Below, in pieces: positions 1-5,601 of a stretch of 7,143 nt of DNA. The notes beneath the pieces were generated by a model. That model was not told the DNA's origin. It made no database searches and saw nothing but the letters and a program-made list of their open reading frames with translations. Source of the stretch: Bacteroidota bacterium (GTDB lineage: Bacteria; Bacteroidota; Ignavibacteria; UBA10030; BY39); contig JAHJRJ010000249.1 in NCBI GenBank assembly GCA_018830765.1, positions 1 to 7,143 of the forward strand. The letters are read 5' to 3'. Numbering within the stretch: the stretch's first letter is position 1; every line of letters begins with the position of its first letter. Position numbers and translations under genes: made by a program.

Positions 1-93
1 GGTATTGGGTTTTGATGTCCCTCGATTATTTCTCAATCTTCAATCTAAACAATCTCCGCTTTTTCCTTTTTATTCATTATTCGGGTTGGATAT

Positions 94-876
94 TTATTTT
101 TTGACTCCTTTCTTTATCAACCCAATCATCTCATCGTGTATTAATCCATTGCTTGCGACGATTTGTTTCCCATATATATTTATTTCGTCTCCTTTAAAGT
201 CGGTGATTTTTCCGCCTGCCTCACGGATTAGAATTACTCCTGCCGCCATATCCCACGGATTCAAGTTCACTTCCCAGAATCCATCGTATCTTCCAGCCGC
301 CACATAAGCCAAGTCAATTGCTGCCGAACCCATCCGTCGGACGGCTTGTGCTGTAATTAGAAAGTTAACAAAGTGTTCAATACAGTTATCCGGATTTTCG
401 GTTACATTATAAGGGAAGCCCGTTACAAGCAAACTTTGCTTGAGTTCTTGCGTTTGAGAAACCCTGAGACGTCTGCCGTTTAAAAAAGCACCTCTCCCTT
501 TTTCTGCAGAATAAAGCTCATCTAAATTTGGGTCATATATTACGCCTGCGATTATCTCACCTTTGCGTTCAAGTCCGATTGAGACGCAAAAGATAGGTAA
601 GCCGTGTGTATAGTTAGTTGTTCCGTCCAGCGGGTCTATTATCCAACGATAGTCGGATTTTTTACCGTGCTCACTCCCGCTCTCTTCTGCAAGTATGTCG
701 TGGTTGGGGAAATGTTTTCTGATGGTGCATACGATAAGCTCTTCCGACTTTTTATCAATTTCAGTTACAAGGTTGCGTTCCTGCCCGCTCTTAAGATTGA
801 TCTCTCTGACTTTTCCTAAGTTATGTTTTAGAAACTTGCCTGCTTCTTTAGCGGCTTCTATTGCAATGTTTAACAT
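94..876 (-). CDS. suhB: Inositol monophosphatase family protein (SuhB-type)
   Basis: This is a Mg2+-dependent, Li+-sensitive-type phosphatase of the inositol monophosphatase fold. The family hydrolyses inositol-1-phosphate and related sugar or nucleotide monophosphates in the cytoplasm; in some bacteria the SuhB member also acts with the transcription machinery. The 260 residues match the usual length, so the gene looks complete. Metal-site motifs are in order: AEES with E64-E65, WIIDPLDGTT with D81, D84, G85 and T86, and NPWDMAAG with D209. The ATG is preceded on the minus strand by GGAGA four bases upstream (881-885), which supports this start. It is transcribed away from the peptidase cluster, so it is probably a separate unit. 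The family is clear. The true substrate (inositol phosphate, histidinol phosphate, fructose bisphosphate or PAP) cannot be told from sequence alone, so the symbol is provisional. Confidence 0.93.
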   Translation of the reverse strand: MLNIAIEAAKEAGKFLKHNLGKVREINLKSGQERNLVTEIDKKSEELIVCTIRKHFPNHDILAEESGSEHGKKSDYRWIIDPLDGTTNYTHGLPIFCVSIGLERKGEIIAGVIYDPNLDELYSAEKGRGAFLNGRRLRVSQTQELKQSLLVTGFPYNVTENPDNCIEHFVNFLITAQAVRRMGSAAIDLAYVAAGRYDGFWEVNLNPWDMAAGVILIREAGGKITDFKGDEINIYGKQIVASNGLIHDEMIGLIKKGVKK

Positions 877-932
877 AATTTCTCCGTTTGTTTAAAATTA
901 AATTAAGAAAAAAAATATACATTCACAAAACA

Positions 933-967
933 GATTGGAATGATTGAAAAGATTGAAAAGTTGAAAG
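933..967. repeat. Tandem 9-bp GATTGAAAA-like repeat
   Basis: Four adjacent 9-bp units can be read: GATTGGAAT, GATTGAAAA, GATTGAAAA and a degenerate GTTGAAAG(A). Related words in the opposite orientation (CAATCTTCAATC, near 35-46) lie beyond the other end of the minus-strand gene. No function is apparent; it is probably low-complexity intergenic sequence between divergent genes. Confidence 0.6.
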
Positions 968-1033
968 ATTAATAAATCACTTTGCGCCCTCAGTATATTC
1001 ATTACAATCTCTGTGGTTTAAATTTTTAAAATG

Positions 1034-1053
1034 TCGAACCCACCTACGTTCGA
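1034..1053. repeat. Small inverted repeat (6-bp stem, 8-nt loop)
   Basis: TCGAAC at 1034-1039 pairs with GTTCGA at 1048-1053 around an 8-nt loop. No T-run follows it directly, so it is not a convincing terminator. It lies in the divergent spacer upstream of the peptidase promoter. It could be a dispersed intergenic hairpin or a protein-binding site. Confidence 0.45.
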
Positions 1054-1130
1054 GAAAAACTGAGTGAGCTATCCGAACACGCTTTTTTTGTCCTTGAGTT
1101 CCCATTTTTACCCATAGTAGCAAATCTGCC

Positions 1131-1161
1131 TTGAATCTTTCAAATCCTTTATGTAACTTTG
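1131..1161 (+). promoter_or_regulatory. Bacteroidota-type promoter for the M24 peptidase gene
   Basis: TTG at 1131-1133 is followed, after a 20-nt spacer, by TAACTTTG at 1154-1161. This fits the Bacteroidota primary sigma-factor consensus of a -33 TTG and a -7 TAnnTTTG. Transcription would begin near 1168, giving a leader of about 46 nt that ends in a strong AAGGAG site at 1202-1207, six bases before the ATG at 1214. The element is on the correct strand, and no terminator is seen between it and the gene. It was read by eye and not tested. Confidence 0.6.
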
Positions 1162-1213
1162 TGTTAATTGAACTTAAGAAAAAGAACCGTAACCTTTATC
1201 GAAGGAGATTTAA

Positions 1214-2389
1214 ATGGATTTGAAAAAGATTCAATCTGCAGTGCGAAGACATAAAATTGACGGGTGGCTTTTTTACGACTTTCATAACCGCGACCAATTG
1301 GCTTACCGAATATTGGGTCTCGACTCAACGAAGATGACGACCCGAAGATGGTTTTACTTTATCCCCGCTAAGGGTGAACCCAAAAAGTTGGTTCACAGCG
1401 TCGAGAAGTATAAACTTGATTCACTTCCTGGTAAAAGTGAAGTTTACTTGCCGTGGGAACAACAACACGCTCTACTAAAAAAAATGTTGGGCACTAAAAA
1501 GAAAATTGCAATGCAGTACTCTCCCAAAAACAACATCCCATATGTATCTGTCGTAGATGCGGGCACGGTTGAATTGATAAAAAGCTTCGGACATAAAATA
1601 GTTACCTCTGCCGACCTTGTAACGGAATTCGAAGCTTACATAGACGAGAAGGGTTACAAATTACATTTGGAAGCAGGCAAGTTAGTAGATAAAATACGCA
1701 ACGAAGCATTCCAGTTAATCAAAAAATCGGTTAATAATAATTTGGACACAACCGAATACGATGTTCAACAATTTATTATGAAACGTTTTGCCGAAGGAGG
1801 ACTTGTAACAGCCGATGCGCCAATAGTAGGCACAAACGAACATCCGGCAAACCCGCATTTTGAGCCGACGTTGAAAAATGCCCGGAAATTTAAAAAGGGC
1901 GATACGGTTTTGATTGACTTGTGGGCAAAAAAGAATGTTCCCGGGGGAGTGTATTACGACATCACTTGGGTCGGTTTCATCGGTGGAGATCCTCCGGCAA
2001 AGTATATCAAAATTTTTAACGTCGTTAAATCAGCGCGTGATGCCGCAATAATATTTGTTAAAGAAAAGTTCGCAAAAAAACAAACTTGTTTCGGCTGGGA
2101 AGTTGACGATGTCTGCCGGAATGTTATAGTTAAAGCCAGCTACGGAAAATATTTTGTGCACAGAACCGGTCATTCAATCGGAGCTGAAGTTCACGGCAAC
2201 GGAGCTAACATAGATAATTTAGAGACGAAAGATGAACGCCGGCTCATGCCCGGCGCTTGCTTCTCCATAGAGCCGGGAATTTATCTTGAAGGTAAGATGG
2301 CTGTTCGTTCTGAAATCAATATGTTCATAAAACATAATGGTGAAGCGGTAGTTACAGGTGAAGTTCAGAACGAAATAGTTCTCCTGTAA
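1214..2389 (+). CDS. M24 family metallopeptidase (Xaa-Pro aminopeptidase/dipeptidase type)
   Basis: This is a cytoplasmic metal-dependent peptidase with the pita-bread fold, expected to remove an N-terminal residue ahead of proline or to split Xaa-Pro dipeptides. The 391-residue protein has a creatinase-like N-terminal domain (about 1-155) and the catalytic M24 domain (about 160-391). All five dinuclear metal ligands are present in order: D235 in VLIDLWAK, D249 in YYDITW, H320 in HRTGHSIG, E353 in FSIEPGIY and E367 in RSEIN. H210 and H316 fit the other conserved active-site histidines. There is no signal peptide. AAGGAG six bases before the ATG fixes the start. The next gene begins 31 nt after the stop with no terminator between, so it is probably co-transcribed with the peptide transporter. 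Sequence does not separate PepP from PepQ activity, so no symbol is given. Confidence 0.92.
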   Translation: MDLKKIQSAVRRHKIDGWLFYDFHNRDQLAYRILGLDSTKMTTRRWFYFIPAKGEPKKLVHSVEKYKLDSLPGKSEVYLPWEQQHALLKKMLGTKKKIAMQYSPKNNIPYVSVVDAGTVELIKSFGHKIVTSADLVTEFEAYIDEKGYKLHLEAGKLVDKIRNEAFQLIKKSVNNNLDTTEYDVQQFIMKRFAEGGLVTADAPIVGTNEHPANPHFEPTLKNARKFKKGDTVLIDLWAKKNVPGGVYYDITWVGFIGGDPPAKYIKIFNVVKSARDAAIIFVKEKFAKKQTCFGWEVDDVCRNVIVKASYGKYFVHRTGHSIGAEVHGNGANIDNLETKDERRLMPGACFSIEPGIYLEGKMAVRSEINMFIKHNGEAVVTGEVQNEIVLL

Positions 2390-2420
2390 ATTCTAAAATC
2401 TTAAATAAAACGAGGTATTT

Positions 2421-3689
2421 GTGGATATAAGCAAAACTGTTGATTCAATGCGAACTGGGTTCAAGAAACAGTTCTGGGTAGCAAATATTTTAGAACTTTT
2501 CGAACGGTTTGCTTTTTACGGATCGAAAGCAATTTTAACGGTCTATTTAGCAACGAAAGTTGGTTTAGGTGCACAAGCAGCTGGAACACTTGCAGGTTTA
2601 TATTCCGGCTTGATTTTTTCACTTCCAGTAGTTGCGGGAACGCTTGTAGATAAGTACGGATTTCGGAAAACACTTATGGCCTGCTTTGCATTTTTTTGCG
2701 TCGGCTATTTCTTGATAGGTATGGCTGGCTTGGAATTCAGCCAAGAAATTGTGGGCGTCATCGGTAAAACAACTTATGTAACAATCGTATTGCTGCTAAC
2801 GGCAGCCGGCGGTTCGCTTATAAAACCTTGCATTGTTGGAACAATAGCTAAAACAAGCAAGCCCGACGTTAAATCGCTCGGATATTCGATTTATTACACA
2901 ATGGTTAACATCGGCGGAGCGGTAGGCCCAATACTGGCGCTTCAAGTCCGGGAAAACTTGGGGATCGAATTTGTTCTCATTATGTCATCAATTACATCGT
3001 TCTTGTTATTGTTGGGAACAATAATATTCTTTAAGGAACCAGAGAACGAAGGCGAAGAAATCGAACGACGAACTCTAAGCAAAGTATTTATCGATATGTT
3101 ACTAGTTTTCCGTAACTTAAAATTCATAAGTTTTCTTGTGATCTTTTCAGGATTTTGGATTATGTTCTGGCAAATTTTTTACTCGCTGCCTTTTTATATA
3201 ATTGAGGTTTTAAAATTTCCGCAATTTGAAATTATTGAATCTGTGGGCGCTTGGACAATAATTTTTGTTACGATTCCCATCGCGGCACTTGTGAAAAAAT
3301 GGAAACCGTTAACAGCTATTCTTGTTGGTTTTACAATTGCAAGTTTTTCGTGGCTGCTTATGGCTTCATTTCAAAATGTTTATATCGCGATAGCCGCAGT
3401 AGCTTTGTTTGCGCTCGGCGAGGCAACACAAGCACCGAGATTTTATGAATATGTATCCACACTCGCTCCCAAAAACCAAGTTGGAACATTTATGGGTTTT
3501 GCGTTCCTACCTGTTGCAATTGGTGCATTTACAGCCGGACCGTTGGCGGGATTTTTGGTTGAGAATTTTCTTCATAAAACTTTTCAACCCGCAATGATGT
3601 GGCTGATTATATCGGCGATTGGATTTGTATGTATAATTTTAATGTTTTTATATAATCTGTTATTTATTAGAGTAGAAAATGCACGCTAA
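2421..3689 (+). CDS. Proton-coupled oligopeptide transporter (POT/PTR2, MFS)
   Basis: This inner-membrane symporter of the POT branch of the major facilitator superfamily probably imports di- or tripeptides with protons. Twelve hydrophobic segments can be traced in 422 residues, with a charged loop (about 205-222) between the two halves. POT hallmarks are present: ELFERFAFYG in helix 1, giving the ExxERF motif with E25, E28, R29 and F30; a helix-4 lysine in the SLIKP context (K136); YYTMVNIGG in helix 5, resembling the PTR2 signature; and an LGE...AP...LAP...G pattern in helices 10-11 (E334). The start is GTG with AGG five bases upstream; the next in-frame ATG (2448) has no visible ribosome site. 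Its position directly after a proline-type peptidase fits uptake followed by hydrolysis. At 422 residues it is somewhat shorter than typical POT proteins (about 460-500), so substrate could differ. Confidence 0.85.
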   Translation: MDISKTVDSMRTGFKKQFWVANILELFERFAFYGSKAILTVYLATKVGLGAQAAGTLAGLYSGLIFSLPVVAGTLVDKYGFRKTLMACFAFFCVGYFLIGMAGLEFSQEIVGVIGKTTYVTIVLLLTAAGGSLIKPCIVGTIAKTSKPDVKSLGYSIYYTMVNIGGAVGPILALQVRENLGIEFVLIMSSITSFLLLLGTIIFFKEPENEGEEIERRTLSKVFIDMLLVFRNLKFISFLVIFSGFWIMFWQIFYSLPFYIIEVLKFPQFEIIESVGAWTIIFVTIPIAALVKKWKPLTAILVGFTIASFSWLLMASFQNVYIAIAAVALFALGEATQAPRFYEYVSTLAPKNQVGTFMGFAFLPVAIGAFTAGPLAGFLVENFLHKTFQPAMMWLIISAIGFVCIILMFLYNLLFIRVENAR

Positions 3690-4227
3690 TATACTTATAA
3701 AATTATCTGATGAAGTTGTACGTTTTATAAACCGGAAAGTTTTGTGTTTATTAAGACCTAATAAAAATATTTCTCTCCCTTCCGTTTTAAGCTTTTTGCT
3801 GCTCGAAAAAACTTCTTCAAAAATTTCTCCTATCACGGCAATCACTTTTGGATTCGCCCTTTCAATATTGACCTGGTTGATAATTTATTCCAATCCCACA
3901 CTTTGGGTTATCGTACCCGCACTCGTGGTTTTTGCTATCGGCGAAATGACGCAAGCACCTCGATACTATGAATACATAGCTAACCTTGCACCGAAGGGTC
4001 AAATCGGACTCTTCCAAGGTTATGCATTTTTACCGATAGCTATGGGATGGATTTTTGGCGGGATTTTTGGCGGCTTTATATATAAAACATTTGCAAAAGA
4101 AGCGGGTACACCCAATATCATTTGGCTCATTTTAGCCGGTGTCGGTACGCTTGCTGCATTATCGATGTGGATTTATAATAAACTTGTCGCTCACGAAAAA
4201 ACAGCGACTTCAACAATTAGGTCTTGA
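3679..4227 (+). CDS. Chimeric ORF: AlkZ-like N-terminus joined to the last third of a POT transporter
   Basis: This 182-residue ORF overlaps the end of the preceding transporter by 11 nt and looks like a fusion remnant. Residues 10-37 align without gaps to residues 25-52 of the protein encoded at 4668-5567, with 10 of 28 identical (E12, F16, N18, L24, R26, N28, L33, P34, S35, L37). From P51 onward it aligns without gaps to residues 296 and beyond of the upstream transporter, with about half of the next 73 positions identical. The shared core includes GE, TQAPR, YEY and LAPK. It therefore keeps only helices 9-12 and lacks the ExxER helix and all of the N-terminal bundle, so it should not transport by itself. 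The join lies near 3787-3828. Only a weak AGAG precedes the ATG, so translation may depend on coupling. The frame is intact, so a small expressed membrane protein cannot be excluded; a fused pseudogene is my preferred reading. Confidence 0.8.
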   Translation: MHANILIKLSDEVVRFINRKVLCLLRPNKNISLPSVLSFLLLEKTSSKISPITAITFGFALSILTWLIIYSNPTLWVIVPALVVFAIGEMTQAPRYYEYIANLAPKGQIGLFQGYAFLPIAMGWIFGGIFGGFIYKTFAKEAGTPNIIWLILAGVGTLAALSMWIYNKLVAHEKTATSTIRS

Positions 4228-4251
4228 GTATGATTTCAGTCGAAGAGCGCA

Positions 4252-4287
4252 CTGAAGACGCAAAGGTTGCTGAGGACGCTGAGGTTT
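4252..4287. repeat. Four degenerate 9-nt tandem units (CTGAGGACG-like)
   Basis: The units CTGAAGACG, CAAAGGTTG, CTGAGGACG and CTGAGGTTT follow each other exactly every 9 nt, just after the chimeric ORF. The period is constant while the letters vary, as in an old tandem repeat. No role is evident. Confidence 0.65.
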
Positions 4288-4315
4288 ATAACTCTGCGTT
4301 CCTCGTGTTAAAACC

Positions 4316-4370
4316 CGTCTTTGGACGAGGTCTCGTCTCGTTTTATGAGATGGGACATCTTCTAAAGATG
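4316..4370. repeat. Run of consecutive small hairpins
   Basis: Three palindromes lie close together. CGTC-TTTG-GACG is at 4316-4327. GACGAG-GT-CTCGTC at 4324-4337 shares its GACG with the first, so the two folds exclude one another. CATCTT-CTA-AAGATG is at 4356-4370. A weak TCTC...GAGA pair (4336-4350) sits between them. None is followed by a U-tract typical of an intrinsic terminator. Confidence 0.6.
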
Positions 4371-4416
4371 GATGTTTAATTTTTAGCTTAGCTTTTTAAT
4401 TACACGGAGAGCACGG

Positions 4417-4433
4417 TGTAGCCGTTGGCTACA
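4417..4433. repeat. Perfect hairpin TGTAGCC-GTT-GGCTACA
   Basis: A perfect 7-bp stem closes a GTT loop, inside the left part of the larger inverted repeat and with no counterpart on its right side. This suggests that it was inserted there separately. A longer hairpin with the same GTT loop lies at 5508-5528. Confidence 0.7.
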
Positions 4434-4473
4434 AACAAAATATTCTTCTTCGTGAAATAAAAAAATAATTACA

Positions 4474-4509
4474 CGAAGTGGCGCGAAGGTAACACGAAGT
4501 TTCACGAAG
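4474..4509. repeat. CGAAG units spaced 10-11 nt apart
   Basis: CGAAG begins at 4474, 4484, 4495 and 4505, within words such as ACACGAAGT and GCGCGAAGG. The same pattern recurs as a pair at 4635 and 4645, close to the start of the next gene. The roughly helical spacing could suit protein binding, but an old tandem repeat explains it equally well. Confidence 0.6.
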
Positions 4510-4667
4510 AATATTCTTTGCCGTGTTCTCCTGATATTCAAAATCTGTAAGAAGTTTGCTAATTTTACAACATTATTTTACATTGTAGCAGAGAGAGAGA
4601 GCCGTGTTGTTTGGTTTGAGCTTAGCTGATCACGCGAAGAAGCGCGAAGGCTGCAAAGGAAATATTT

Positions 4668-5567
4668 ATGACAAACACAAAACTCGAAGATCGCCGAAGC
4701 AAACTATGGCGGACAAAACCTGGGCTGGTTATTTATACCGCGAACGAGTTGGCAAAATTCGTCAATCATGTCGGGATTGCTTTGATCCGTACAAACGAAA
4801 AATTTCCGCTTCCATCATTATTAACCGCAATCAACGGAAATTACGACAATCATTCTCAAATATCCAAAAACGAATTAAAACCATTCCTTGATGATTTCTT
4901 CAATACAATCCATCGAACCAAACAAGCGGTTGAAGTTATTTCGTTCGACGAATCAACCTGTGTCGTATCTGAAAAAGTTTTCATTAATTTATACGCATTG
5001 CAAATCGAAAGAAGCTCCAAAAACTCTACATTCAACAACCTCCCAATCAAGCGTTACACGCGTTTTGAGCGTGAACTTTATGAAATTGTTCATAAGGAAG
5101 GTCCCGTCTCCAGAAAGTCACTTATTTTACGTTTGAACTTAACTACAAGGAAGTCGCGTAAATTACTCGATCAAACATTAAACAAGCTGTGGAAAAAAAT
5201 TTGGATTATTAGAGTGAGCAAATCCGCCGAAGGTAACATTTGGAAAGCAACATCCACCTTTGACAAACAAATAACGAAAAAAGCTTTAAGCATAAAGAGA
5301 AATGTGGCATTAGACAATTTGATTGTAGCTGTTATTAACAGCAGCGTAGCTATTACCCGACATCAGATAAGACAACTGCTGAAGAATATCTCTTCGTACG
5401 AAGAAGTTGACGAAACTATAACCTCATTGATTCTAAAGAATGTAATTCAAATAGATCCTTCCGTCATCATACACGGCAAAAAAGCGTTGACTCTGGTACA
5501 AGCCGTAAAGCGGATTGTTAATCCGCTTACTCAGTTTAATATGTTTAAACTTAGCGAAACGGAATAG
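4668..5567 (+). CDS. Winged-helix protein, possibly AlkZ/YcaQ-related (tentative)
   Basis: The function of this 299-residue, basic, soluble-looking protein is not established. The N-terminal stretch (about 24-56), with FVNHVGIALI followed by a PLPSLL motif and an NG turn, recalls the opening of the AlkZ-related branch of the YcaQ/AlkZ winged-helix family; founding members are DNA glycosylases acting on alkylated or crosslinked bases. Residues about 131-182 (an ERELYEIVHKEGPVSRKSL-type helix pair, then KLLDQTLNKLWKKIWIIRV) look like a winged-helix DNA-binding unit. A second similar helical unit may occupy 212-265. I cannot see the QxQ-type catalytic motif of true AlkZ, so glycosylase activity is not claimed. 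AAAGGA seven bases before the ATG supports the start. A GTT-loop hairpin lies inside the last codons. A fragment of a paralogue heads the chimeric ORF upstream. It converges on yidC with 34 bp between stops. Confidence 0.5.
   Translation: MTNTKLEDRRSKLWRTKPGLVIYTANELAKFVNHVGIALIRTNEKFPLPSLLTAINGNYDNHSQISKNELKPFLDDFFNTIHRTKQAVEVISFDESTCVVSEKVFINLYALQIERSSKNSTFNNLPIKRYTRFERELYEIVHKEGPVSRKSLILRLNLTTRKSRKLLDQTLNKLWKKIWIIRVSKSAEGNIWKATSTFDKQITKKALSIKRNVALDNLIVAVINSSVAITRHQIRQLLKNISSYEEVDETITSLILKNVIQIDPSVIIHGKKALTLVQAVKRIVNPLTQFNMFKLSETE
5508..5528. repeat. Perfect 9-bp hairpin with GTT loop inside the 3' end of a gene
   Basis: AAGCGGATT at 5508-5516, loop GTT at 5517-5519, and the exact reverse complement at 5520-5528. 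The stem can be extended to GTA/TAC (5505-5507 and 5528-5530) with one bulged base. It is translated as roughly KRIVNPL in the 4668 gene. The word GTAAAGCGG, which covers its left edge (5505-5513), recurs at 5589-5597, past the stop codon. A weaker GTTTAA/TTAAAC pair follows at 5534-5550. There is no U-tract, so it is not called a terminator. Confidence 0.65.
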
Positions 5568-5601
5568 CATTCCATTTTACGGTAAGCTGTAAAGCGGCTC
5601 T

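Larger units (their letters stand above)
4406..4531. repeat. Imperfect long inverted repeat with internal hairpin
   Basis: The outer arms are GGAGAGCACGGT (4406-4417) and GCCGTGTTCTCC (4520-4531), complementary at 10 of 12 positions. The inner arms are AATATTCTTCTTCGTGAAA (4439-4457) and TTTCACGAAGAATATT (4500-4515), complementary except for one extra TTC in the left arm. The left side carries an additional hairpin between its outer and inner arms (4417-4433). The span of about 126 bp with inverted ends is the size of a small non-autonomous element, but no target-site duplication was recognised. Confidence 0.65.
4228..4667. other. Repeat- and hairpin-rich intergenic spacer
   Basis: This 440-bp stretch has no credible gene. 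It contains, in order, a TTCAGT/ACTGAA inverted repeat (4235-4256), a 9-nt periodic block (4252-4287), a run of small hairpins (4316-4370), a nested inverted repeat (4406-4531) with a perfect hairpin inside it, CGAAG units at 10-11-nt spacing, an (AG)6 tract at 4590-4601, and a second short CGAAG pair. AAAGGA at 4655-4660 is the ribosome site of the next gene. I found no convincing TAnnTTTG promoter. The structure resembles non-coding repeat clutter or a decayed miniature element more than a defined RNA gene. Confidence 0.7.

Noticed and set aside
5..307. Plus-strand 100-codon open frame
   Set aside because: It lies mostly antisense to the phosphatase gene, has no ribosome site and shows no recognisable protein features.
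1022..1090. Minus-strand sequence resembling parts of a tRNA (GGATAGCTCACTCAG, then GGTGGGTTCGAC)
   Set aside because: No acceptor stem can be paired, and the arms are not in cloverleaf spacing, so it is not called a tRNA; a chance resemblance or very decayed copy.
4228..4667. CRISPR array in the repeat-rich spacer
   Set aside because: The repeats are short, degenerate and spaced 9-11 nt apart, with no identical 25-40-nt repeats or unique spacers and no cas genes.
4604..4891. Plus-strand 95-codon open frame overlapping the start of the 4668 gene
   Set aside because: It runs through the CGAAG repeat block and the coding region in another frame, without a ribosome site or any family resemblance.
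5505..5600. Bidirectional intrinsic terminator between the convergent genes
   Set aside because: Hairpins are present (5508-5528, and a weak TTTAC/GTAAA pair near 5577-5593), but none has a following T-run on either strand, so a terminator call is not supported.
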